Of a stretch of DNA of 64,000 bases, positions 1 through 8,249 are shown one piece after another. The DNA comes from Adlercreutzia hattorii (GTDB lineage Bacteria; Actinomycetota; Coriobacteriia; Coriobacteriales; Eggerthellaceae). Positions within the stretch are counted from its first letter, which is position 1. Each line of letters begins with the position of its first letter. The stretch is taken from assembly GCF_011405655.1 (NCBI RefSeq), contig NZ_AP022829.1, positions 791,001-855,000 on the forward strand, given 5' to 3'. Both the position numbers and the translations under genes were made by a program. The notes under the pieces were generated by a model. It worked only from the letters and a program-made list of their open reading frames with translations, was not told the origin of the DNA and ran no database searches.

Positions 1-156
1 CTTGCCGCGGACGAGCAGGGGCAGCCCCAGCTCCGCCTCCAACGAGGCCACCAGCCGGCTGACGCCCGAGGGCGTGTAGCCGAGCGCCTCGGCGGCGCCG
101 GAGAGGCTGCCCTGGTCGATGGCGGTCAGAAGCACGGTGCATTTCTCGGTGTCCAC
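1..156 (-). CDS. LysR-family transcriptional regulator, N-terminal part (cut by window edge)
   Basis: Only the first 52 codons are present; the gene runs off the left edge. The translation is a classic LysR winged helix-turn-helix: a leading helix (TVLLTAIDQGSLSGAAEAL), then GYTPSGVSRLVASLEAELG, then PLLVRGK entering the wing. The GTG at 156 is chosen because a strong AAGGAGG lies 5-6 bases upstream and no ATG is available. The gene is divergent from the EamA transporter at 269, with about 110 bases between. LysR proteins usually sit beside and control a divergent target, so regulation of that exporter is the natural inference. The effector domain is outside the window, so the inducer cannot be guessed. 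Confidence 0.85.
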   Translation of the reverse strand, partial: MDTEKCTVLLTAIDQGSLSGAAEALGYTPSGVSRLVASLEAELGLPLLVRGK

Positions 157-268
157 GCCGGCCTCCTTCTTTGCGTAATACTCATAGCAGAGGTGATGTA
201 TTCGCGCTTTTCGCAATGATACAGGGGCGCTACCCTGATGGCAAGCGGTTCCGGCGAAAGGGGTTCCC

Positions 269-1198
269 ATGACAGTGCGGCAGGCGGAGATGCTTCTGGC
301 GGCGATCATCGCCGCGCGGGCCACCTCGTTCATGTTCAGCAAGATCCTCGTGGGGACCATGGCCCCCTTCAACATCCTCGCCGTGCGGTTCCTCATCGCC
401 GCGGGGCTGCTGATCGTCTTGTTCCATCGGCGCCTGCTGAAGCTGGACCGGCGAACGCTCGGCTGCGGGGCGGCCATGGGAGGCGTGTTCTTCGCCAGCA
501 TGGCCCTGGAAATGCACGCTCTCACCGGGGCATCTTCGTCGACGGTCTCCTTCTTGGAGAACACGGCCATCGTGCTCGTGCCGATGGCGGCGGCCCTTAT
601 GGCCCGGCGCCGGCCGGCGGCGCCCGTGGCTGCGGCCTGCACCGTGGCCATGATCGGCGTGGGGCTGCTCACCGCGGGCGGCGGGCCGGGCGGCGATACG
701 GTGCCCGGCGTCCTTTTCGGGCTGGGGTCGGGAGCGGCCTATAGCGCGGCCATCTTGACGACGGCGCGGCTCTCCCAGGAGGGCGACCCGCTTACCCTCG
801 GCATCGTGCAGGTGGCCACCATGGGCCTTCTGGCCCTGGGCGCCTCCCTCGTCTTCGAGGCGCCGGTGCTGCCGACGGCCCCTGCGGAATGGGGCAGCCT
901 GGCCGCGCTCATCGTCGTGTGCACCGGCTTCGGCTTCACGCTGCAGCCCGTTGCCCAAAGCCGCCTGTCCGCCGATGTCGCGGGCCTGCTGTGCGCCCTG
1001 TCGCCGTTTGTGGCCGCGGTGCTGGGGGCGGTGTTTCTGGGCGAAGCGGTCACGCCGTGCCGTCTGGCCGGCATGGCCCTGATTGCGGTCGCGATGCTCG
1101 TCGCCAGCCTGCCGCGCGGCCTCACCCCGCGCGGCCTCACCCCGCGCGCCATCGGGCAGCGCCTGCGCCGGCCGCGCCCCTCCCGGGCCGTGCGGTAG
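269..1198 (+). CDS. EamA/DMT-family permease (10-TM metabolite exporter)
   Basis: The protein has 309 residues and about ten hydrophobic segments in two repeated halves (about 10-140 and 150-285), the layout of drug/metabolite transporters of the EamA type. Such proteins export or exchange amino acids, sugars or drugs across the cytoplasmic membrane; the substrate cannot be read from sequence. An AAAGGGG precedes the ATG at 269. The C-terminus is arginine/proline-rich and holds a tandem copy of RGLTP, caused by a 15-bp direct DNA repeat near 1114-1142, so tail length may vary between strains. The divergent LysR gene at 1-156 is the likely regulator. Confidence 0.85.
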   Translation: MTVRQAEMLLAAIIAARATSFMFSKILVGTMAPFNILAVRFLIAAGLLIVLFHRRLLKLDRRTLGCGAAMGGVFFASMALEMHALTGASSSTVSFLENTAIVLVPMAAALMARRRPAAPVAAACTVAMIGVGLLTAGGGPGGDTVPGVLFGLGSGAAYSAAILTTARLSQEGDPLTLGIVQVATMGLLALGASLVFEAPVLPTAPAEWGSLAALIVVCTGFGFTLQPVAQSRLSADVAGLLCALSPFVAAVLGAVFLGEAVTPCRLAGMALIAVAMLVASLPRGLTPRGLTPRAIGQRLRRPRPSRAVR

Positions 1199-1362
1199 CC
1201 GAGGGCATCTTCCGGAGGCGCTCCAGCGCACCTCTGCCAGCGCGGTCGGCGGCCCAGTTCACAGCTGGGCGACGGTTGGGCGCGGGCCGGGTGACAACGG
1301 GGCGCTCCCGAGGGGGAACGGCGCGGCGGGCCTTAGGCTCGTCGATGGCGCCGTTCGCCCTG

Positions 1363-1381
1363 CCGCCCCCGTTGGGGGCGG
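1363..1381. terminator. Perfect 8-bp GC hairpin upstream of the S10 peptidase
   Basis: CCGCCCCC and GGGGGCGG are separated by GTT. There is no T tract, so it may be a weak terminator for the EamA gene or a leader structure for the peptidase, whose ribosome binding site starts about 20 bases downstream. Confidence 0.35.
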
Positions 1382-1414
1382 GGGCGCGGTCCGTTCACGA
1401 CAAAGGAGTCCATC

Positions 1415-2899
1415 ATGGCAGAAACCAGCCCCTCCTTCACCGTCACCATGAACGACGGGAAGAGCACACAACCGGAACAGCCCGTCCCCGAGCCGGCTAG
1501 CAAGCAGCTCACCTGGACTGACGGCAAGCAGACCGTCAAGTACACCGCCACTGCCGAGATGCTGCCGCTGCATACCGACGACGGCACGCTCATCGGGCAC
1601 ATGTTCGCTCTCTCCTACGTAAGCGATGCGGCCGACAAGTCCGATCGCCCCGTCACCTTCTGCTGGAACGGCGGCCCGGGCGGCTCGTCGGCCATGGTGA
1701 ACATCGGCGGCTTGGGCCCGCGCCGCGTGCCCATCAGCTCCATCAAGCAGCTGCCCTGTCCGACGGCGCCTGAGGACAATCCCTACTCGCTTCTGCCCAC
1801 GACCGATCTGGTGTATCTGGACGCCATGGGCACCGGCTACTCCAAGGTGGCCGAGGGCTACGACCCCAAGAAGGTGTGGGGCGTCGACGGCGACGCGGAC
1901 GCCTTCATGCGCGGCATCGCCCAGTGGCTCACCACCCACGAGCGCTGGAACGCGCCCTTGTACCTGTATGGCGAGTCCTACGGCACCATGCGCAACTCGG
2001 TGCTCATGCGCGTGCTCGGCGAGCGCGGCATCGCGCTGACCGGCGTCATCGAGCAGTCCTCCATTCTGGACTACGCGCCCACCCTGGCCGGCAACGACCT
2101 GTACTACATGGGCATGGTGCCCGTGTACGCCGCCACGGCCAACTACTTCGGCAAGGCCGGCGCCGGCGTCGACCAGTTCGAGTGGTTCGACCGCGCCTGG
2201 AGGTTCGTCGATGAGAAGTACGGTCGCGCCCTCATCGCGAGCGACTCCATCACCCCAGAAGAGGAGCACGAGCTGGCCGTCGAGATGAGCGAGCTCATCG
2301 GGCTTCCGGCCGAGTTCATCGAGGGCAAGCACCTGCGCATCGAGCTGGACACCTTCCGCAAGACCATCATGGCCGACGAGGGCCTGTTCACCGGCCGCTA
2401 CGATACGCGCTTCACCGAGCCGGCCTACATGGATGTGCAAGGCGACAACGAGTTCTTCGCCGGCGAGGATCCCTCCGGCGACGCCATCATGACGCCGGAC
2501 CAGTCCGCCTGGATGAAGCTCGTCCAGGAGACGGGCTTCAAGGGCTCGCCGATCAACCTGCTGCTTTCCATGAAGGTGAACGAGGAGTGGAACTGGACGC
2601 ACCAGGCGCCCGGCACCATGGGCAGCCCCGTGTGCCCGAACACCGCCTACGATATGGGCACGGCCCTGCGCCGCAACCCGTTCTGCCGCGTGCTGTTCTT
2701 CGGCGGCATCCACGACGCGGCCACGCCGTTCTGGAACGTGAAGCACTCCATCTCGAAGATGTTCTTGCCCGAGTCCATCACGAGCCGCATCGAGTACAAG
2801 GTGCATGAGAACGGGCACATGGCCTACGAGGATCTGCCCACCTTGGAGAAGATGGCACCGGAGCTGGCCGCCTTCTACGAGAAGCGCCACGAGGCGTAA
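1415..2899 (+). CDS. Peptidase S10 (serine carboxypeptidase-like) family protein
   Basis: This 494-residue protein shows the S10 signatures: the oxyanion-hole loop GGPGGSS at 86-92 and the nucleophile motif GESYGT with Ser188. The rest of the triad is probably Asp434 (GGIHDAATPFW) and His468 (ENGHMAYED). S10 enzymes remove C-terminal residues from peptides at acid pH or, in some branches, act as acyltransferases. No signal peptide is visible, so it is predicted to be cytoplasmic, which is unusual for a family best known from vacuoles and secretions. An AAAGGAG sits before ATG 1415. It is a single-gene unit ending in a strong bidirectional terminator. A peptide-scavenging role is inferred, not shown. 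Confidence 0.85.
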   Translation: MAETSPSFTVTMNDGKSTQPEQPVPEPASKQLTWTDGKQTVKYTATAEMLPLHTDDGTLIGHMFALSYVSDAADKSDRPVTFCWNGGPGGSSAMVNIGGLGPRRVPISSIKQLPCPTAPEDNPYSLLPTTDLVYLDAMGTGYSKVAEGYDPKKVWGVDGDADAFMRGIAQWLTTHERWNAPLYLYGESYGTMRNSVLMRVLGERGIALTGVIEQSSILDYAPTLAGNDLYYMGMVPVYAATANYFGKAGAGVDQFEWFDRAWRFVDEKYGRALIASDSITPEEEHELAVEMSELIGLPAEFIEGKHLRIELDTFRKTIMADEGLFTGRYDTRFTEPAYMDVQGDNEFFAGEDPSGDAIMTPDQSAWMKLVQETGFKGSPINLLLSMKVNEEWNWTHQAPGTMGSPVCPNTAYDMGTALRRNPFCRVLFFGGIHDAATPFWNVKHSISKMFLPESITSRIEYKVHENGHMAYEDLPTLEKMAPELAAFYEKRHEA

Positions 2900-2947
2900 A
2901 ACGCGCTGTATTGCTTGTGCGGATGCTTGGAACTGCAGATGCATGAA

Positions 2948-2981
2948 AACGGCCGCCGCCCTTTGAAGGACGGCGGCCGTT
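2948..2981. terminator. Bidirectional rho-independent terminator
   Basis: An 11-bp perfect stem (AACGGCCGCCG at 2948-2958 with its complement at 2971-2981) encloses a 12-base loop. A-rich bases precede it and TT-containing sequence follows, so it can serve both the peptidase and the convergent SDR gene. Confidence 0.8.
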
Positions 2982-3002
2982 CTGTATGGCTCTGCGAAGT
3001 GC

Positions 3003-3755
3003 TTACGGACGCGACAGGCCGTCTACGGGCAGCACGGCGCCCGAGACGTAGCTGGACATGTCGCTGGCCAGGTACAGGCAGGCACAGGCGATGTCCTCGG
3101 GCTCGCCCATGCGGCCGAGCGGGATGGACTCGATGAGCGGCTTGATGACCGAGTCGGGCAGCGCGTCCACCATATCGGTGTGAGTGACGCCCGGGGCCAC
3201 GGCGTTCACGCGGATCTTGTGCTTGGCCAGCTCGCGGGCGAGCGACAGCGTGAGCCCGTTCACGGCGAACTTGCTCGTGGGATAGGCGAAGCCCGAGGGC
3301 TGGCCGTACTTGCCCACCATGGAGCTCGTATTCACGATGGAGCCGCCCTCGCCCTGCTCGATCATGATGCGCGCCGCCGCCTGGGTGCACACGAACACGG
3401 CGGTCACGTTGATGGACATGACCTTGTTGAACTCCTCCAAGGTGTAGTCCACCAGCGGCGTGCGGGAACTCACACCGGCGTTGTTGCACAGCACGTCCAA
3501 ACGGCCGAAGCGGTCGACCACTGAGGCGAAAGCCGCCGCTACGGAATCGGGGTCGGTCAGCGAGGGCGCGATGCCCATGACGTTGTCGGTGAAGCCCTCC
3601 TCAGCGAGCTTGGCCAAGGCCGCATCCACGGTCTCCTGGCGCGAGCCGGCCAGCGCCACCTTCGCGCCGTTCTTCAAAAACTCGCGCACGATGGTGAATC
3701 CGATGCCGCGTGTGCCGCCGGTGACGATGGCTACCTTGCCTTCTACGATGCCCAT
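3003..3755 (-). CDS. SDR-family NAD(P)-dependent oxidoreductase
   Basis: This is a 250-residue classical short-chain dehydrogenase/reductase: cofactor motif TGGTRGIG at 12-19, NNAG at 91-94, catalytic Ser144/145, Tyr158 and Lys162 (YPTSK), and the C-terminal PVDGL seen in 3-oxoacyl reductase and hydroxysteroid/alcohol dehydrogenase branches. It should be a soluble tetramer acting on a hydroxyl/keto pair; the substrate is unknown. The start is set at 3755 because AAAGGAC precedes it; a longer frame to 3791 has no ribosome site. In gut Coriobacteriia such SDRs include bile-acid hydroxysteroid dehydrogenases, but nothing here proves that. It is monocistronic. Confidence 0.88.
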   Translation of the reverse strand: MGIVEGKVAIVTGGTRGIGFTIVREFLKNGAKVALAGSRQETVDAALAKLAEEGFTDNVMGIAPSLTDPDSVAAAFASVVDRFGRLDVLCNNAGVSSRTPLVDYTLEEFNKVMSINVTAVFVCTQAAARIMIEQGEGGSIVNTSSMVGKYGQPSGFAYPTSKFAVNGLTLSLARELAKHKIRVNAVAPGVTHTDMVDALPDSVIKPLIESIPLGRMGEPEDIACACLYLASDMSSYVSGAVLPVDGLSRP

Positions 3756-3903
3756 GGGCGTCCTTTCTCTTGGGTAAACTCGCATAATCATATCGCGGAG
3801 GAACTGCCCCGTTGGTTTCGGGACGGTTACAAAGCGAGAGGCTCAGAGCGAAGGCTAGGGCAGAGAGGGGCGAGGGCGAGGGCGGGGCGCAAGTCGGCAG
3901 CTG

Positions 3904-4356
3904 CTAATTCCGCGTCCAGCGTTCGTTCTCGTCGTACCACATGAACAGCTCGTAGACGCGAAGGCTGGGGGCGATCAGGTAGGTCTCGGGCGTGAAGCCG
4001 AATGCGGGGCTGTCGCCGTTGACGACGGCGGTGCCCAAAAGCATCTCCGGCGTGGCCTGGGTGCGGCGATGCTCGGCGGCGATGCGGGCCGCTTCGTCGG
4101 GATGCTCTTCAAGCCAGCTTTCGGCCTGGGTCTCCACGTGGCGCATCTCGGCCAGCAGGGCTTCGCGACGCAGTTCGCGCAGCTCGTCGATGCGGTCGTA
4201 GTAGTCGATGCGCACCCGTGGCGTGCGCACGCCCTCGGTCACGTAGAGGCGCACGAGCTCCATGGGCATGCGTTGGGCGAGATCGTGCAGGCCGGCGCTG
4301 AACTCCTTGGACTTGCGCCACGTGGAACGGGCAAATGCCACTTCAGTGGTAATCAT
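3904..4356 (-). CDS. Protein of unknown function, 150 aa
   Basis: I do not recognise a family. The protein is soluble, rich in charged helix-forming residues (about 55-95 is strongly Glu/Arg-rich and could be a long amphipathic helix or coiled coil), and has an aromatic C-terminus (YELFMWYDENERW). The start at 4356 follows AAAGGGG with about 7 bases spacing; an upstream extension to 4527 has none and its composition looks non-coding. It stands alone between the SDR gene and the flavoprotein terminator. Codon use matches its neighbours, so it is a credible native gene. Confidence 0.6.
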   Translation of the reverse strand: MITTEVAFARSTWRKSKEFSAGLHDLAQRMPMELVRLYVTEGVRTPRVRIDYYDRIDELRELRREALLAEMRHVETQAESWLEEHPDEAARIAAEHRRTQATPEMLLGTAVVNGDSPAFGFTPETYLIAPSLRVYELFMWYDENERWTRN

Positions 4357-4592
4357 AAGGGCCCCTTTTGTCGTTTCAGCAGTGTTTGAAGCCACGCGCT
4401 CACTATAGCACGCGCGTACTCGCGGCGCGAGGGCGATTCTGTGTCGGTTTGCTGGCGATTTCAGGGAAAGGGAGGGTGGTCTGGATGGCGTCCGGCTTTT
4501 CAAGCCAAAAACCTGCAGAAAGTCCACCGCCGCGCGACGGGGAGGGTCGTACGCGCGGCGGGGGCGATGGTTGGCGGTTGGTGAAGCGGGCT

Positions 4593-4629
4593 CACGGGAA
4601 GGCGAAATGGACGAATGAGCCTTCCCGTG
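4593..4629 (-). terminator. Terminator-like hairpin after flavoprotein 1
   Basis: An 11-bp perfect stem (CACGGGAAGGC at 4593-4603, complement at 4619-4629) lies 12 bases past the stop codon of the minus-strand flavoprotein gene. There is no long T tract. Confidence 0.6.
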
Positions 4630-4640
4630 CTCGCAGGCTG

Positions 4641-6353
4641 CTATTGAGCGGCGCCGGAGAGCAGCTTCGCCACGTGACGGCCCTCAACGGAGCTGCGGCC
4701 GCAGGCCACGCCTACGACATACTCGGGATAGTTACCCGAGAAGAAGCTGCCGGATACGTCACCAGCGGCATACAGGCCCTCGATGACGTTCAGCTCCGGA
4801 TCGAGCACCTGGCAGTTCTCGTTAATGCGCAGACCGTCGATCGTGGTGAGCAGCGAGCCGCCGAACCAGCAACCGTAGAAGGGGGGCTGGCGGATGGCGG
4901 AGAGGCGGTAGGCCTCCTTGCCGAAGTCCTCGTCCACCTGGTTGTCGTAGAAGCCGTTGTAACGCTCCACCTCGGCGAGGAAGTTATCCTTGTCCTGGCC
5001 GGTGAAGCCGAGCATGTCGGCCAGCTCTTCAATGGTGTCGGCTTTCATGAGGATGCCGGCCTCTTGGGAAGCGGCAGTGTACTCGTCGTAGGTCATGCCC
5101 ATCTCGATGTAGGGCACCACGCGCGAGCAGCCGACGGTTTCGAAGCGCAGCATATCATCCATCATGTTGCTGTCGTAGACCTGGCACCACACCCCGCCGG
5201 GCTGGTAGGTGGCGGCGAAGCAGATGAAATCGTAGGGGGTAGACTCGTTGGCGAAGCGTTGACCGCGGCGATTCACCTTCATGAAGGGCTGGCTGCCGAT
5301 GTTCTCTTGGAAGATGCTGCCACGGAACATGGCGCCTTCGCCTTCGCCCTCGTAGCCGGCATCCACGCCAGGAGCCACGGCCCCACGGTCGAAGACCATG
5401 GGGGCGGCGTCCTTGTCTTTAGAGGCTCCGGCCCACAGCCCCGCCTTGATGCCGTCGCCTGTGCAAGTGGGATTGAAGCTGGAGGCGGTGCAGCAGGCTA
5501 CAGCGGAGGGCTGCAGGGCGGTCATCATCACGGGGTTGGCCGCGTAGCCGCCCGTGGCGAGCAGGGTGTTTTTAGCATTGATCTGCTTCATACCGTCTTT
5601 GGTTTCGAAGATAGCGCCCGTCACCTTGCCATCGGCGTGAACAAGCTTCACCATCTTATGCTCGAACAGAATGTCGTGACCTTGGCCGGACAAGCGCTCG
5701 GCGATGACGTCGTTGCGCGTGGGCGGGACGTAAGAGGGCTCCCACAGGTGCTGCACATAGGGCACATAGTAGTCGGTACCGCCAGTGGCGTGCTCGGGCG
5801 GCATGTCCAGCATGACCTCTTTGCCGGCGTCTTTCATTACCTCGGTCACCCAATCAATGTATTCGGCCGAATCGTCGATCCAACGCTTGATGAGCTTCTG
5901 GTTGCACTTGCCGGAGGCGTAGCGCGTCAGCTCGTTCAAGAGCTTCGGCCGGTCGATGGTCACGTTGTTGGCCTTGGCGTAAGCGGTGTCTACGCCGCCG
6001 AGGTACTCGCGGGTCTCGGGAACCTGGTTGCTCTTATCGCAGACAATGAAGTTGAGGTCCAAATCGGCCGCCGCGCCAGCAGCGGCAAGGCCAGCCGTGC
6101 CGGCGCCAATGATGAGGAAGTCGGTGTCGAGGGTTTCGACGATGTCGCTCTCGGCGATTTCGGGCTCTGCGCCAAGCCAGTCTTCCGCGACCGCTGCGGC
6201 TTCGGGCGTCGCGGCTGCGTCGCCGGTTGCGCTGAGGTCTTTCTCGGCCGAAGTCTGGGGCGCGCATCCTGCCAAGCCCATGGCCCCCACGGCGGCCACG
6301 GCGCCAAGGCCGAGGAAGTCGCGGCGGTTCATCTTCATCGATTCTTTGCTCAT
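4641..6353 (-). CDS. Tat-exported lipoprotein flavoprotein, fumarate-reductase-like (flavoprotein 1)
   Basis: This 570-residue protein starts with a twin-arginine signal (NRRDFLGL, 9-16), a hydrophobic core and a lipobox ending at Cys30 (LAGC). It should therefore be folded with FAD inside, exported by Tat and lipid-anchored outside. The FAD Rossmann motif is GAGTAG at 83-88. The family's VNxxGxRFxNE segment is intact (VNRRGQRFANE), and the C-terminal GLYAAGDVSGSFFSGNYPE closes the FAD site. Relatives reduce fumarate, urocanate, cinnamates and other activated alkenes; the acceptor here is unknown. No CxxCH heme is present, so electrons must come from a separate donor. The start at 6353 follows AGGAGGG. 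It is divergent from LuxR regulator 1 at 6607, its likely controller. Confidence 0.9.
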   Translation of the reverse strand: MSKESMKMNRRDFLGLGAVAAVGAMGLAGCAPQTSAEKDLSATGDAAATPEAAAVAEDWLGAEPEIAESDIVETLDTDFLIIGAGTAGLAAAGAAADLDLNFIVCDKSNQVPETREYLGGVDTAYAKANNVTIDRPKLLNELTRYASGKCNQKLIKRWIDDSAEYIDWVTEVMKDAGKEVMLDMPPEHATGGTDYYVPYVQHLWEPSYVPPTRNDVIAERLSGQGHDILFEHKMVKLVHADGKVTGAIFETKDGMKQINAKNTLLATGGYAANPVMMTALQPSAVACCTASSFNPTCTGDGIKAGLWAGASKDKDAAPMVFDRGAVAPGVDAGYEGEGEGAMFRGSIFQENIGSQPFMKVNRRGQRFANESTPYDFICFAATYQPGGVWCQVYDSNMMDDMLRFETVGCSRVVPYIEMGMTYDEYTAASQEAGILMKADTIEELADMLGFTGQDKDNFLAEVERYNGFYDNQVDEDFGKEAYRLSAIRQPPFYGCWFGGSLLTTIDGLRINENCQVLDPELNVIEGLYAAGDVSGSFFSGNYPEYVVGVACGRSSVEGRHVAKLLSGAAQ

Positions 6354-6496
6354 AGTCCCTCCTGTATCGTGGATCTCTCTTGCGTCGACGAGCGGTGTGA
6401 TTGGCCGACGCAATGCGTCATCATGGAGGAACTGCGCGATAGAGGCCATCGCTTGCGCGCGGTTATTCGAGAAATCACCTCTCTGAGGTGATACCG

Positions 6497-6540
6497 CTAC
6501 CAGGGGTTTTCTGAACCTGAGGGAGGCGAGTTGCTATACT
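6497..6540 (+). promoter_or_regulatory. Candidate promoter and regulator box between flavoprotein 1 and LuxR 1
   Basis: The 13-mer CTACCAGGGGTTT at 6497-6509 recurs exactly at 52708-52720 and partly (CAGGGGTTTTCT) at 49326, all beside flavoprotein/LuxR pairs. Here it abuts a weak -35 (about 6512-6517) of a promoter with -10 TATACT at 6535-6540 reading toward the LuxR gene, the position expected for an activator site. Binding is inferred only. Confidence 0.45.
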
Positions 6541-6606
6541 TCTCTTTTGAGGAGGAGCTCCTGTGGAGTGCGGGTGCGATAACGTGAGAGGCTCGGGGAG
6601 AAATCG

Positions 6607-8148
6607 ATGGGAAAGGCAATAACCAAGGACAGCGTATTCGACTCGATGCGCCGTGTTGAGGCGGCGCTCAAGTTGCGCTATATGGGCATTGGGTTTGTCT
6701 GGGCGTGGTTGTATTGCACCTATGCAACGTCAGCGGTGTTTCCCTACCGAAGCGGTCAGTCCATCAACTCCGATGAATCATGGCTCCTCTCGGCGGTAGC
6801 TGTCGTGCTCGGATTTCTCGTCGGTGGCTTGTTGCTGAGTCGAAGACCGCTCGGGGGCCACTGCTTGCGAAGATTTTCCATAGCGGCAGCGCTGCTTTTG
6901 GCGGCGGGAACCATTGTTTCGGCTCTGGGCGCATTTGCATTGGGGCTTGCGTGGCTGGGAGGGGCCATGACAGGCGTGGGCTATGCGTTGCTCAGTCTGC
7001 TGTGGGCCCGTGCGCTCATGGTGCTGGATGTGGAGGAGCTGGAAGCGGTAGTGCCTCTCTCGTCGCTAGTTATCGTGCCGTGCGTTGTGGTATACCCTCT
7101 GCTGGAGGGGGTTGTGGGCGTAGTGGCGACGGCGTCGCTGCCGCTGATGTCCGGCGTCTTGCTTCTCCTTTGCTTGCGTGAGGGGGCTAAACGGTGCGGC
7201 GTCGAAGAGGCGGCGTCAGGCGTTGGGGGGATGTCGCCCTACCTCAAGGAAGCTGAAGCGTCGGGCGCCGCTTCAGCTTCGTCGGGTGCCGGCGCGTCTC
7301 TATCCCGACGCTTCGGAATTGCAGAATCGTGGGGCTTCTATCTTGGACGCGTCGCGGTTGTTCTCGTGGTGCTGTATCTCGCCATCGGGTGGCAGGCCGC
7401 TTTGGCCGATGTCCGCGACAGTATGCATGCGCTCATCGATCTTGATGTCTCCATGCTCATTTCCAGCCTTGCCAGCGTAGCTTTGGGCATTGCCATCGTA
7501 TTCTTTTCGAGAAGGGTGAGTTTCACGGGGTTGTTCCGCTGGGCGGTTCCGTGCGTGATCATAACGCTTGTACTGCATGGGTCTTCCGGTCTGTGGGCCG
7601 GATTTGTCTCCAACGCCATCGGGGATACTCTTGATTCGCTCATTCAGGTGCTGGTGTATTTGTTTGCGATCACTCTTGCCAAGCAAGGAAAGGCGCCTGT
7701 GGCCTTGGGCGTGGGGCTTCTCAATGGCTCCGTGCAGCTGGGTGTGCTTTTTGGCAACCTTGCGGGGAGCGCATGCGCTGGTCCCGCCGCGGCGTCTTCT
7801 GAGGTTGCCTTTCTGTCGGCGCTCATCTGCCTCGTGGCCCTCGTTGGCATTGTGGCGCCCCAGCGCGAACCGATTGAAGTGCGGCCGATGGCTGAGGCGG
7901 GTTCGGATGCGCTTGAGCACTCACTCATGGTGGGGTGCGAACTGCTGCAGAAGAAATTCGGCCTGTCTGATCGCGAGACGGAAATTGCCTTTCTCCTAGC
8001 CCGTGGTTACAGTCGTCCCTATATCCGCGAGAAGCTGTTCATCTCCAAGAACACGGTGGCAACGCATATCAGGCACATCTATGGAAAACTCGGCATTCAC
8101 TCGAAAGAGGAACTTATCGATTTAGCTACCGAGGCGGCAAGGAAGTAG
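6607..8148 (+). CDS. Membrane-anchored LuxR-type regulator (LuxR 1)
   Basis: This 513-residue protein has a long N-terminal half with about ten to twelve hydrophobic segments and no enzymatic motif. A short linker precedes a C-terminal LuxR/GerE helix-turn-helix (451-513: LSDRETEIAFLLARGYS...NTVATHIRHIYGKLGIHS). This architecture is common in Eggerthellaceae, next to reductase genes. The membrane part presumably senses the substrate or its transport, and the C-terminal domain controls the neighbouring promoter. The gene is divergent from flavoprotein 1 with 253 bases between. The start at 6607 follows GGGGAG. A low-complexity Ser/Ala/Gly stretch (about 200-235) interrupts the membrane region in the middle. 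Confidence 0.85.
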   Translation: MGKAITKDSVFDSMRRVEAALKLRYMGIGFVWAWLYCTYATSAVFPYRSGQSINSDESWLLSAVAVVLGFLVGGLLLSRRPLGGHCLRRFSIAAALLLAAGTIVSALGAFALGLAWLGGAMTGVGYALLSLLWARALMVLDVEELEAVVPLSSLVIVPCVVVYPLLEGVVGVVATASLPLMSGVLLLLCLREGAKRCGVEEAASGVGGMSPYLKEAEASGAASASSGAGASLSRRFGIAESWGFYLGRVAVVLVVLYLAIGWQAALADVRDSMHALIDLDVSMLISSLASVALGIAIVFFSRRVSFTGLFRWAVPCVIITLVLHGSSGLWAGFVSNAIGDTLDSLIQVLVYLFAITLAKQGKAPVALGVGLLNGSVQLGVLFGNLAGSACAGPAAASSEVAFLSALICLVALVGIVAPQREPIEVRPMAEAGSDALEHSLMVGCELLQKKFGLSDRETEIAFLLARGYSRPYIREKLFISKNTVATHIRHIYGKLGIHSKEELIDLATEAARK

Positions 8149-8249
8149 AAGGCTCGGAGTTGCCTCTTCTTTCGATGCCTTTACGGAGATGTCTTTGTGG
8201 GCGTTTTCTGGGCGCGATGGGCAGGGCGGTGCTTGGTCGTGTGTTGCTT

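Noticed and set aside
4368-6491. A 707-codon open frame on the plus strand opposite flavoprotein 1
   Set aside because: Antisense shadow of a GC-rich gene: His/Gly/Val-rich composition, no motif, no ribosome site; the minus-strand protein has Tat signal and FAD motifs.
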